NCBI GenBank assembly: GCA_963801855.1
Contig: CAWDGK010000002.1
Location: 806,001 to 870,000, forward strand
Direction: 5' to 3'
Source: JACDAN01 sp963801855
Lineage (GTDB): Bacteria > Actinomycetota > Thermoleophilia > Gaiellales > Gaiellaceae
DNA length: 64,000 nucleotides
In this document: in pieces, positions 8,852 through 16,981 of the stretch
Layout of the letters: each line of letters opens with the position of its first letter
Position numbering within the stretch: position 1 is the first letter of the stretch
Translations under genes and position numbers: made by a program
The notes under the pieces: generated by a model
Databases searched by the model: none
Seen by the model: the letters and a program-made list of their open reading frames with translations, nothing else
What the model was told of the DNA's origin: nothing

Positions 8852-9382
8852 ATGAGTGAGATGCCGAGCCCGGGATCGGAGCTGCTCGAAGCCCTGTACC
8901 GGGGAGATCGCGAAACGGTCGAGGCCAGGCTCGCGGGCGGAGACCACCTGACGATCTTCGAGGCGGCTGCAATCGGCGACGCGAAGCGTGTCCACGAGCT
9001 CCTCATGCTCGAGGCCGGATTCGTCGACCTCTGGTCGCCCGACGGGTTCACCGCTCTGCACCTCGCCGCGTTCTTCGGCCACGCCGCCGTCGCAGCCGAG
9101 CTGCTCGCACGCGGGGCCGACGTCGGCGCCGTTGCGAGGAACCCGCTCCGCGTCCAGGCGATCCACAGTGCAGCGGCGGGAGACCACACCGACGTCGTGC
9201 GCGTCCTTCTCGAGCACGGCGCCGACCCGAACGCGAAGCAGGAGGGTGGTTTCGCACCGATCCATGCGGCCGCGCAGAACGGGAACGACGAGCTCTACGA
9301 CCTGCTGGTCGAGCGCGGAGCAGACCCGGAGGCGGCGACCGACGACGGACGCACCGCCGCCGACTTCCGCGGCGCCCCGTAG
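8852..9382 (+). CDS. Ankyrin-repeat protein
   Basis: 176 residues made almost entirely of ankyrin repeats, a protein-interaction fold with no enzymatic activity of its own. Recognisable repeat cores are GFTALHLAAFFGHAAVAAELLARGADV, LRVQAIHSAAAGDHTDVVRVLLEHGADP and GFAPIHAAAQNGNDELYDLLVERGADP (given here as segment names, about residues 68-165). A more divergent repeat precedes them. There is no signal peptide, so it is probably cytoplasmic. A -10-like GAGAAT (8840-8845) sits 6 nt before the ATG, suggesting a leaderless message. The 210 bp after the gene show no convincing gene. Confidence 0.85.
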   Translation: MSEMPSPGSELLEALYRGDRETVEARLAGGDHLTIFEAAAIGDAKRVHELLMLEAGFVDLWSPDGFTALHLAAFFGHAAVAAELLARGADVGAVARNPLRVQAIHSAAAGDHTDVVRVLLEHGADPNAKQEGGFAPIHAAAQNGNDELYDLLVERGADPEAATDDGRTAADFRGAP

Positions 9383-9592
9383 CCGGCGGCAACCTCCCGC
9401 AGGATCGAGACCAGCGCCCGGATCGAGGGCGGCGGGCTTCAGCGGCAGGACGACGATGTCCGGATGCGCCTGCAGTCGGCCTGCAGGCGCGAGCGCTTTT
9501 CGGGGACGCCGGAATGTGGCTTCTCGTCGGAGCGGTCGGCGCGACCGGCGCAGCCCTCTACCTCGTGGCCTACCGGCAGGCAGAATCCCGGC

Positions 9593-10636
9593 GTGATCGA
9601 TCTTCGGTCGGATACCACGACGAGACCGTCTCCGGCGATGCGGGAGGCAATCGCCTCGGCCGAGGTCGGGGACGAGCAGAAGCGGGAGGACCCGACTGTC
9701 AACCTGCTCGAGCAGCGCACGGCTGAGCTACTCGGCCAGGACGCCGCCGTCTATCTCCCGACGGCGACGATGGCCAACGAGATCGCGCTCAAGCTCCACA
9801 GCGAGCCCGGCGACGAGCTGCTCGCCGAGGAGCACTCCCACGTCCTGATCTCCGAGCTCGGAGGGCCCGCGGTTTTCGCAGGCCTGCTCTCCCGGCCCCT
9901 CGCCGGCGAGGACGGCCGGATCAGCGTCGAGCAGATCCGCGCCGTGGCAAACCCGATCGACGATGTCCATACGCCCCGAACGCGGGTGGTCTCGATCGAG
10001 AACACGCACAACAGCGCCGGGGGTCGCGTCTGGCCCCTGGAGGAGCTCGATGCGGTCGTGGACTGCTGCAGGGAGCTCGGGCTGAAGCTGCACCTCGACG
10101 GCGCACGGCTCTTCAATGCGGCCGTGGCCCTCGGCGTGCCGCCGGCCCGGATCTCCGGGCGAGCCGACACAGTCACGATCTGTCTGTCGAAGGGTCTCGG
10201 GTGCCCCCTCGGTGCCCTGATCGCAGGCCCTGCGGAGACCATGCACAAGGCCCGGCGCCTGAAGCACATGTTCGGCGGCGCGATGCGGCAGGCGGGAATC
10301 GTGGCGGCCGCAGGCGTCTACGCGCTCCAGCACAACATCGATCGCCTCGCCGACGACCACGCACGGGCAAAGAGGCTCGGCGAGGGGCTTGCTGCAGCCG
10401 GACTGCCGGTCGAGCCCGAGCACGTCGAGACGAACTTCGTCCAGATCGACGTCGGCCTGCTCGGCCTCGACAAGGCCGACGCCCTCGAGCGAGCGCACCA
10501 GGCAGGCGTGGGGATCTCCGGCACCGTGCACAGGTCGCGCCTGCGCGCGGTCACCCACATGGACGTCGACGACGACGGCATCGAGCAGGCGATCGAGCTG
10601 CTGCCCAGAGCGCTAGGCACGCTTGCCCGCGCCTGA
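9593..10636 (+). CDS. ltaE: Low-specificity threonine aldolase
   Basis: PLP enzyme of fold type I that cleaves L-threonine (and allo-threonine) to glycine and acetaldehyde. It begins MIDLRSDTTTRPSPAMREA, the characteristic family start, and carries the PLP lysine K200 in CLSKGLGCPLGALIAG. HLDGARLFNAAVALG supplies the aspartate that contacts the cofactor ring. It has 347 residues. The GTG at 9593 is chosen because the family conservation begins at the next residue. A -10-like CAGAAT (9581-9586) lies 6 nt upstream. As a glycine source it could feed the nearby glycine cleavage operon, but that link is an inference. Confidence 0.93.
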   Translation: MIDLRSDTTTRPSPAMREAIASAEVGDEQKREDPTVNLLEQRTAELLGQDAAVYLPTATMANEIALKLHSEPGDELLAEEHSHVLISELGGPAVFAGLLSRPLAGEDGRISVEQIRAVANPIDDVHTPRTRVVSIENTHNSAGGRVWPLEELDAVVDCCRELGLKLHLDGARLFNAAVALGVPPARISGRADTVTICLSKGLGCPLGALIAGPAETMHKARRLKHMFGGAMRQAGIVAAAGVYALQHNIDRLADDHARAKRLGEGLAAAGLPVEPEHVETNFVQIDVGLLGLDKADALERAHQAGVGISGTVHRSRLRAVTHMDVDDDGIEQAIELLPRALGTLARA

Positions 10637-11952
10637 GGCCCTCGCCGGCGAGCTTTCGCGGATCGTCCGCGAGGCTCAGTCCGAGAAGCGGCTGACGAGC
10701 GTCAGCGCCGCCGCGGTCCGAGACGGCGAGATCATCTGGAGCGAGACGGTGGGGCTCGCGGACACCGAGAGCGGGGAGGAGGCGACACCCGACCACCAGT
10801 ACCGGATCGCCTCGATCACGAAGACCGTCACGGCCGTTGGCGTCATGCGGCTGAGGGACGAGGGAAAGCTCGACGCTCGACGATCCGCTCGACAAGCATC
10901 TCTCGGGAGCCGCGCACGGGCCGACGATCCGTGGGCTCCTGACCCACCTCTCCGGCCTGCAGCGCGAGGTCCCGGGCGATGTCTGGGAGACGCTCGACAT
11001 GCCGACGCGCGAGGAGCTGCTCCCGCGCCTGGCCGACGCGGAGCGAATCCTTGCGCCCGGTTCGTACTGGCACTACTCGAATCTCGCCTTTGCCCTCCTC
11101 GGGGAGGTCCTGGCACAGGTGAGTGGACAGGCGGCCGAGCGCTATCTGGACGAGCACGTCCTCGGGCCGCTCGGCATGACCCGAACGACGTGGACGGCAC
11201 AACCCCCGGCCGCGGTCGGGTACCTCGTTCATCCCTACAGCGACGTCCCACGGCGCGAGCCCGTGATCGAGGGCCGCGCGATCGGCCCAGCCGCCGAGCT
11301 CTGGAGCACGCCGACCGACCTCTGCCGGTGGGCGGCGTTCATCGCGGATCCGGATCCCGCCGTCCTCGCGAAGGAGACGGTGGAGGAGATGCGCGTCTTC
11401 CAGTCGATGGTCGACCTCACGAAGTGGCGGCTCGGGTACGGGCTCGGATTCGCGCTCTACCGGATGGACGACGACGTCTTCGTCGGGCATGACGGCGCCC
11501 ACGCGGGCTATCTGGGTCATGTATCGACGCTGCCCGCGAAGCGCACCGGCGCCGCTGTGCTGACGAACGAAGGCGCAGGGGTTGCGATCTCGACACTCGG
11601 CGTTCAGCTTTCGCGCGCCGTCGCGGACGCGTATCCAGCGGTCACCGAGGCCTGGCGGCCAGGCGAGGCGCCACCCCCCGAGCTGGAAGGGATCCTCGGC
11701 CCGTGGTGGGCTGAGGGGCACCCGGTGGTGTTCTCGTTCCGCGGGGGAAAGCTCGAGTCGGTCTACCCGGAGGCGCGTCTCGACCTCGGACGCTCGGTCT
11801 ACGAGCAGGAGGGCGAAGACCTCTTCCGGATCGTGCAGGGCTATGAGCGGGGCGAGCTCCTCAGAGTCGTCCGAGACGAGGACGGCGTCCCGACCAAGCT
11901 CTACTTCGCGACGTACCCGGTCACACGAGAGCCGCGGACGACGGGCGGCTAG
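10623..11952 (+). CDS. Beta-lactamase-fold serine hydrolase, interrupted by a +1 frameshift near 10875
   Basis: Class C beta-lactamase / D-alanyl carboxypeptidase-like family. The first frame (from TTG 10623) carries the catalytic SITK motif (S64, K67). The continuing frame carries the second motif in WHYSNLAFALLGEV and the rest of the domain, ending at 11952. The frames join at CTC-GAC-g-CTC-GAC-GAT (10869-10884): removing the G at 10875 restores KLDLDDPLDKHLSG, the expected family sequence. No signal peptide is visible. The start overlaps the threonine aldolase gene by 14 nt. The stop shares CTAG with the convergent cax gene. As written, the product would be truncated. The physiological substrate is unknown. 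Confidence 0.8.
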
Positions 11953-12989
11953 CGCTCGCCGCTGAGGAAGAACGCGATCGCGACTGCGACGTAGGCGACG
12001 ATCAGCGCGATCCCGCGTCCGCGGCTCGACCAGCCCTGCACGAGCAGGACGAAGGCGACCGCGGCGCCGAACGCGAGGGCGGCGATCTCGACCGGCCGGA
12101 AAGCCAGGGCGAGCGGATCGATCAGCAGCGCCAGCAGCGTGACCGCGGGAATGAGGAAGACGGCAACCTGAGCGCTGGAGGCGAGCGCAATCTCGGTCGC
12201 GAGCTTGATCTGCCCGCGCGCCGCCACGACGACAGCTCCGCCGTGCTCTGCCGCGTTTCCGACGATCGCCACGATCACCGCGGCGACGAAGAACTCGGAG
12301 AGGTGCGCCTTTTCGGCAAACGTCTCGATCGAGCCGACGACGATCTCCGCGATCAGCGCCGTGACGACCGTGGTGACGGCGAGGACGATGAGCGCGGTTC
12401 GGAAGCTCCAGCCGAGCATCTCCGGCGCCTCGTCCGAGACGTGCATCAACCGATGGCGTCGCAGTGAGACCCAGGTCGCTCCGAGGTAGACGAGGAGGAG
12501 GGCAATCGAGACGGGGATCGAGAGCTTCACGATCAAGTCGCGCTCGGGATCGCCTTCCCAGCCGGGCACCGCCGGAATGAGGAGGAGGAGGACGGCGAAT
12601 GCGACCAGCCCGATCGAGACCATGCTCGACTGCCGGTCGATCCGACCGCGGCCGCCGAAGAGCAGCGAGAACCCGAGGACGAGCAGCAGGTTCCCGACGA
12701 CGCTGCCGGTCAGGGAGCCTCGGACGACTTCCGTGAGCCCCTCGTTGACTGCGAGCAGGGCGATGATCAGCTCGGGCGCATTGCCGAAGGTCGCGTTCAG
12801 GAAGCCCCCGACGCCGGGCCCCGTGTGGTGTGCGGCGTGCTCGGTCGCCTCGCCGATCAGCCACGCGAGCGGGATGAGAGCTGCAGAGGCCAGCGCGAAT
12901 TCCGCCGTGTCGCCGATGTCCGTGGCGTAGTGGAGGAGGATCGTCACCGGCGCAAGGCCCAGGGAGGCCCAGAGGATCCGTCGCGCCAT
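11949..12989 (-). CDS. cax: Ca2+/H+ antiporter of the CaxA family
   Basis: Integral membrane cation exchanger, 346 residues, about 10-11 hydrophobic segments. Both signature alpha repeats are visible: NATFGNAPELI in the first half and GNAAEHG in the second half. These carry the acidic residues that bind the ion. A TAGGCT -10 box (13003-12998 on this strand) lies 8 nt before the ATG, indicating a leaderless transcript. The gene is divergent from the HAD phosphatase gene and shares overlapping -10 sequence with it. Its stop overlaps that of the upstream hydrolase. Confidence 0.93.
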   Translation of the reverse strand: MARRILWASLGLAPVTILLHYATDIGDTAEFALASAALIPLAWLIGEATEHAAHHTGPGVGGFLNATFGNAPELIIALLAVNEGLTEVVRGSLTGSVVGNLLLVLGFSLLFGGRGRIDRQSSMVSIGLVAFAVLLLLIPAVPGWEGDPERDLIVKLSIPVSIALLLVYLGATWVSLRRHRLMHVSDEAPEMLGWSFRTALIVLAVTTVVTALIAEIVVGSIETFAEKAHLSEFFVAAVIVAIVGNAAEHGGAVVVAARGQIKLATEIALASSAQVAVFLIPAVTLLALLIDPLALAFRPVEIAALAFGAAVAFVLLVQGWSSRGRGIALIVAYVAVAIAFFLSGER

Positions 12990-12996
12990 CGGTATC

Positions 12997-13003
12997 TAGC
13001 CTA
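12997..13003. promoter_or_regulatory. Shared bidirectional -10 heptamer TAGCCTA (cax / HAD phosphatase)
   Basis: In the 21-bp gap between two divergent ATG codons, TAGCCT (12997-13002, plus strand) and TAGGCT (13003-12998, minus strand) overlap by 5 bp. Each is 8 nt from its own start codon. The two promoters cannot easily be occupied at once. Confidence 0.6.
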
Positions 13004-13010
13004 CTCATCC

Positions 13011-13736
13011 ATGCTGAAAGCAGTCCTCTTCGACTGGGGCGGCACGCTCATGCAGGACGAGTGGAGCGACGAGATCGCGCTCGAGGGCCACGCCGCCGGA
13101 CTCGCGGCGATCACCCGCGAGGGATTGCCGAGCGCCGAGGAGCTCACGCGCTACCTCACCGAGCACGACGAGGAGCTCTTCGCGATCGCCGCCGAGGACG
13201 AGATCGACATCGCGGCCGTCATGCGCCGCTCGTTCGAGCATCACGGCGTCGAGCTCGAGGACGACGACCTCCGGCTCTTCCTGACGGCGTCGCACGACGT
13301 CTGGGCCTCGTACTACGCGCTCGCATCCTCGACCCATGCGCTGCTCGAGGCGTTGCGAAATCGCGGGCTCAAGCTTGCCCTGGTCTCCAACACCGCGAGC
13401 CCGGAGTGGCTGCTTCGACCAGTTCTCGAGCGGCAAGGCCTCGTCGAGCGGTTGGACGCCGTCGTCCTGTCGTCGGAGGTTGGGAAGCGGAAGCCACATC
13501 CGGCGATGTTCGAACGAGCCCTGGCGGAGGTGGACGCCGGCCCGGCGGAGTCGTTGTTCGTCGGAGACCGCCTTGACGCCGACATCCTCGGTGCGTCGAG
13601 GGCCGGGCTGCACACCGTCCAGGCTGTCTGGTTTCGCGCCGACGACATCGACGTCGACGTCGAGCCGGACTTTCAGGCGTTCACCCAGATGGACGTCCTG
13701 AATGTTGTCGACCGGTTAATTGCGCCGCGCCACTAG
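13011..13736 (+). CDS. HAD-superfamily hydrolase
   Basis: 241-residue cytoplasmic phosphatase-like protein. Motif I is FDWGGTL near the N-terminus: the nucleophilic Asp is present, but the usual second Asp (DxD) is Gly. Motif II is LVSNTAS, motif III is the Lys in SSEVGKRKPHPAMF, and motif IV is FVGDRLDADILGASRAG. An alpha-helical cap lies between motifs I and II. The loss of the motif I general acid/base occurs in some HAD subfamilies. The substrate cannot be read from the sequence. The leaderless promoter is described at 12997-13003. Confidence 0.88.
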   Translation: MLKAVLFDWGGTLMQDEWSDEIALEGHAAGLAAITREGLPSAEELTRYLTEHDEELFAIAAEDEIDIAAVMRRSFEHHGVELEDDDLRLFLTASHDVWASYYALASSTHALLEALRNRGLKLALVSNTASPEWLLRPVLERQGLVERLDAVVLSSEVGKRKPHPAMFERALAEVDAGPAESLFVGDRLDADILGASRAGLHTVQAVWFRADDIDVDVEPDFQAFTQMDVLNVVDRLIAPRH

Positions 13737-13797
13737 CGCGATCCACGCACCCTGTCAAGTCTTGCGCAGGGGAGAGATCGTGGCCCACAATCTGTCC

Positions 13798-14214
13798 ATG
13801 GCGTCACAGCCGATGACCCGTCCGCGGAGCCTCCCGCTCCGTCCCCAGGACGAGGTCGAGTGCCGCCGGTGCGAGATCCATTGCGAAAAGGTCGTGTACC
13901 CGGCCGCGTGTGTCGCGCGGTCATGTCCATTCCTCTACGCGTTCGAGGAGGTCGGCCGCACCTACGTCGGGTGCATGCAGCGGATCTTCTCGGTGGAGAT
14001 CGATCTCGAGCTCTTGCAGGAAGCCGAGGCCCGAGCCGTCGGCTTCGGTGCTGTTCGAGCCGGCCGCAAGCCGCTACCGATGTGCCACACCGAGGTCGAG
14101 AGCACCTACGCAGCTCGAATCGACGAGCTCGGGTGCGTGAACCCCGAGTTCAGCGAGCTGCCGGTCGGCGAGCCGAGCTTCCGCGTTTTCGCGCAGGTCC
14201 GGCCGAGCGCCTAG
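13798..14214 (+). CDS. Cys-rich protein, function unknown
   Basis: 138 residues. The N-terminal half contains a dense set of cysteines: CRRCEIHC, then AACVARSCPF, then VGCMQR, with further Cys at PMCHTEV and LGCVNPEF. This spacing looks like a metal or iron-sulfur site, but I recognise no named family. The C-terminal half is mixed and acidic. The ATG at 13798 is preferred because a -10-like CACAAT (13786-13791), with TTGCGC 18 bp further upstream (13762-13767), sits 6 nt before it, which would give a leaderless mRNA. The stop shares CTAG with the convergent endonuclease IV gene. Confidence 0.7.
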   Translation: MASQPMTRPRSLPLRPQDEVECRRCEIHCEKVVYPAACVARSCPFLYAFEEVGRTYVGCMQRIFSVEIDLELLQEAEARAVGFGAVRAGRKPLPMCHTEVESTYAARIDELGCVNPEFSELPVGEPSFRVFAQVRPSA

Positions 14215-15122
14215 GCGCCGACTCGGCGGCGCCGTTTAGAGGCCGGGGCGGCTTTGCCGCCGTGGCCGCCCGCCGGCCTAGCGGGCTTCCCAGCTTCCCA
14301 GAGAGCCTTGAGCTTCTGAACCTCGGCCGCGTCCGGGCCCTTGCCCTGACCGGCAACCTCGAGCACCGCCGGCAGTCCCTGCAGCCGCTTGTTCCCGAGG
14401 AAGACCGAGAGGCCCTCGCCCATCTCTCCCTCGAGCATGTTCGCGTGCCGGTCCCGGTTCGAGCCGAGCGGCGTCTGGGAGTCGTTCACATGGAGTGCAC
14501 GGAGCCGGTCGAGGCCGATCGATCCGTCCAGGTCGTCGAGGAGCGCGTCGAGAACCTTCGCGTCCGTCACGTCGTAGCCGGACGCCCACAGATGGCAGGA
14601 GTCGAGGCAGACGCCGAGGCGCGGATGATTTCCCGCCCGGTCGATCAGGACGGCGAGCTCCTCGAGCGAGCGGCCGATCGTGTCTCCGGTGCCGGCCGAG
14701 TTCTCGACGAGGAGCCATGTCGTGTCGGAGCAGCTCTCCAGCACCAGCTCGAGGGCGGGGAGGACCCGTTCGAGGCCGGCCTCGAACCCGGAGCCGAGAT
14801 GCGAGCCGACGTGGAAGACGACACCGTCCGCCCCGATCGCGCAGGCGGCGTCGACGGTCTTGCGCAAGGTCTCGACCGACTTGCGGTAGATCTCGTCGTC
14901 GGGGCTCGCGAAGTTGCAGAGGTAGATCGCGTGGACGAGCGTCGATCTGATCCCGGCCTCGCGCGCCCGGTCGCCGAACGAGGCCAGTACGGCCGGGTCG
15001 TGGTCGGGGAAGCGCCAGGCGCGCGGGCTCTGGACGAAGAGCTGGAGCGCGTCGGCGCCGATCTCCTGCGCGCGCTCCGGCGCGGCCTTGACGCCGCCGG
15101 AGACATGGCCGCCGAACAGCAT
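14211..15122 (-). CDS. nfo: Deoxyribonuclease IV (AP endonuclease, EndoIV family)
   Basis: Zinc-dependent AP endonuclease of base excision repair, a TIM barrel. It begins MLFGGHVSGGVKAAPERA and has FHVGSH, LLVENSAG, LGVCLDSCHLWASGYD and LHVNDSQTPLGSNRDRH. The His, Glu and Asp residues in these segments are the expected metal ligands. The 303-residue form starting at ATG 15122 is preferred over the TTG 21 nt upstream because a -10 box TATCGT (15134-15129) lies 6 nt before it. The C-terminus is unusually basic (KAAPASKRRRRVGA). It is divergent from gltX. Confidence 0.93.
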   Translation of the reverse strand: MLFGGHVSGGVKAAPERAQEIGADALQLFVQSPRAWRFPDHDPAVLASFGDRAREAGIRSTLVHAIYLCNFASPDDEIYRKSVETLRKTVDAACAIGADGVVFHVGSHLGSGFEAGLERVLPALELVLESCSDTTWLLVENSAGTGDTIGRSLEELAVLIDRAGNHPRLGVCLDSCHLWASGYDVTDAKVLDALLDDLDGSIGLDRLRALHVNDSQTPLGSNRDRHANMLEGEMGEGLSVFLGNKRLQGLPAVLEVAGQGKGPDAAEVQKLKALWEAGKPARPAGGHGGKAAPASKRRRRVGA

Positions 15123-15127
15123 GGCCC

Positions 15128-15134
15128 TACGATA
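15128..15134. promoter_or_regulatory. Shared bidirectional -10 heptamer TACGATA (nfo / gltX)
   Basis: TACGAT on the plus strand (15128-15133) is 9 nt from the gltX ATG. TATCGT on the minus strand (15134-15129) is 6 nt from the nfo ATG. The whole intergenic gap is 20 bp. Confidence 0.6.
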
Positions 15135-15142
15135 GAGCGGCA

Positions 15143-16406
15143 ATGTCCGTCCGCGTCCGCATGGCTCCGAGCCCGACCGGCTTCCTCCACATCGGGAGCG
15201 TCCGCACCTTCCTCTTCAACTGGCTCTTCGCCCGCGGCCGGGGCGGCGAGTCGCTCCTGCGGATCGAGAACACCGATACGGGCCGCGAGGTCGCGGAGGC
15301 CACGGAGCAGATCCAGCGCTCGCTCCTGTGGCTCGGCATCGACTGGGACGGCGACGTGCGCTTCCAACTCGACCGCATGGAGGATGCACAGCGGCTTGCC
15401 CGTCAGCTCGTCGACGAAGAGAAGGCGTACGAGGACGAGGGCGCGATTCGGTTCCGCATGCCCGACGAGGGCACGACGGGCTGGGACGACGCCATTCGCG
15501 GCCGAATCGAGGTCGAGAACGAGAACCTCGACGACCTCGTGATCCTGCGGGCGGACGGCCGGCCCACCTACAACTTCGCCTCACCGGTCGACGACATGCT
15601 CGACGAGATCACTCATGTCGTTCGCGGCCAGGATCACATCTCGAACACGCCGAAGCAGATCCAGATCCTGCGGGCGCTCGGCCACGAGCCGCCGGTCTAC
15701 GCCCACGCGCCTGACGTGCTCGGCAGCGACGGGAAGAAGTTCTCCAAGCGGCACGGCGCGCAGTCGGTCGAGGACTTCCGCGAGCAGGGCTATCTCCCCG
15801 AGGCTCTGGTCAACTTCCTCGCGCGCCTCGGCTGGGCCTACGACGACAAGACCGAGGTCTTCTCGACGCGAGGAGCTGCTCGAGCACTTCACGCTCGAAC
15901 GGGTGTCGGCGAGCCCAGCGGTCTTCGATTTCCAGAAGCTCTCGTGGCTCAACGGTGTCCACCTGCGCAACTTGTCGCCCGAGGACTACGCCGAACGCAC
16001 GGTGACCTACCTCCGCGAGCAGGGGATCGAGTGGGACGAGGAGCTCGTGAGGAAGGCCGCGCCGCTCGTCCAGGAGAAGATCGAGACGCTCGACCAGTTT
16101 CCCGACTACGTGCGGTTTCTCTTCGAGGAGGTGACGCCTGCGGCGCCGGTGGACGGGGAGCGACCGGTGCTCGAACAGGCGGGGACCGCGCTCACCGAGC
16201 TCGAGCCCTTCACCGCGGAGCCGATCGAGCGGGAACTGCGCTCACTCGCCGAGCGCCTCGAGCTGAAGCCCCGCGAGGCGTTTCAGCCGATCCGGATCGC
16301 GGTCACCGGCTCGAAGATCTCTCCCGGCCTGTTCGAGAGCATCGAGTTGCTCGGCCGGGAGGAGACCCTCAGGCGCCTCGAGGCTGCCCGCGCCTCATCG
16401 GCCTAG
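15143..16406 (+). CDS. gltX: Glutamyl-tRNA synthetase, interrupted by a +1 frameshift near 15870
   Basis: Class I aminoacyl-tRNA synthetase that charges tRNA-Glu. The first frame has the HIGH-type motif in MAPSPTGFLHIGSVRT and the KMSKS-type motif in DGKKFSKRHGA. The second frame continues with ELLEHFTLERV and the anticodon-binding domain to 16406. The frames switch at ACG-CGA-g-GAG-CTG (15866-15878): one extra nucleotide changes the frame by +1. The enzyme is essential, so the break is either an error in this sequence or is bypassed in the cell. If intact it would have about 420 residues. The promoter is leaderless and shared with nfo. Confidence 0.9.
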
Positions 16407-16602
16407 GCGGAGCGAGCGGGTCGAGCGCCCGCTGGAACTCCAACCAGGCCCTCCGCCGAAAGCTCGCCGTCGGCTTCGGAAGCTCTTGCAGAGAGCCGGT
16501 TTCGCCCTCAGTCTTTTTCCGCAGTGGATTCACCATTTCAAAGAGGTAAACGATCCAGCCCTTCATCTGGGTACGGCTGAACCCGTAGCTACACTCGAAC
16601 GC

Positions 16603-16950
16603 GTGGGAGGAGAGCGTGCGACGGTGCTCGTCGTCGACGACGATCCTTCGCTGAGGCTGCTCTGCCGGGTCAACCTGGAGCTCGAGGGATACAGGGTCGT
16701 CGAGGCTCACAGCATCGAATCGGCGCAGGCCGCGCTCGCGGAAGACGAGGTCGACGTGATCCTTCTCGACGTGCACCTCGGGAACCAGGACGGGCTCACG
16801 CTCCTTCCGACGATCGAAGATCAGGGACGGGCGGTGGCGCTCCTGACCGGGAGCCCGGGGATGCTGCTCCCCGAGGACGCGACCGTGATCGGCAAGCCGT
16901 TCGAGATCGACGAGCTGACGGACACCGTCCAGCGCCTCGCCGGTCGTTAG
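16603..16950 (+). CDS. Single-domain response regulator (receiver)
   Basis: 115 residues from the GTG at 16603, comprising one CheY-like receiver domain. The acidic pocket VVDDDPS, the phospho-acceptor Asp in ILLDVHLGNQDG, the conserved Thr in LLTGS and the Lys in IGKPFEIDEL are all present, so phosphorylation should be possible. There is no output domain and no histidine kinase nearby. The start is placed by a TACACT -10 box (16590-16595) 7 nt upstream. An open frame reaches further upstream, but it would include the promoter. The 196 bp before it hold no other gene that I can see. Confidence 0.85.
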   Translation: MGGERATVLVVDDDPSLRLLCRVNLELEGYRVVEAHSIESAQAALAEDEVDVILLDVHLGNQDGLTLLPTIEDQGRAVALLTGSPGMLLPEDATVIGKPFEIDELTDTVQRLAGR

Positions 16951-16981
16951 CTTCGGGCGCTCGGGTAGATTCCCCAGTCGC

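Noticed and set aside
9514..9726. A short plus-strand frame starting MWLLVGAVGATGAALYLVAY that overlaps the start of the threonine aldolase gene.
   Set aside because: It opens like a membrane segment but soon becomes an unlikely Gly/Arg-rich sequence in the wrong frame of the aldolase gene, and no ribosome site or promoter is evident.
12825..13010. An N-terminal extension of the HAD phosphatase to 12825.
   Set aside because: It would lie wholly within the divergent cax gene and its promoter. The conserved phosphatase sequence starts at ATG 13011, with a -10 box 8 nt upstream.
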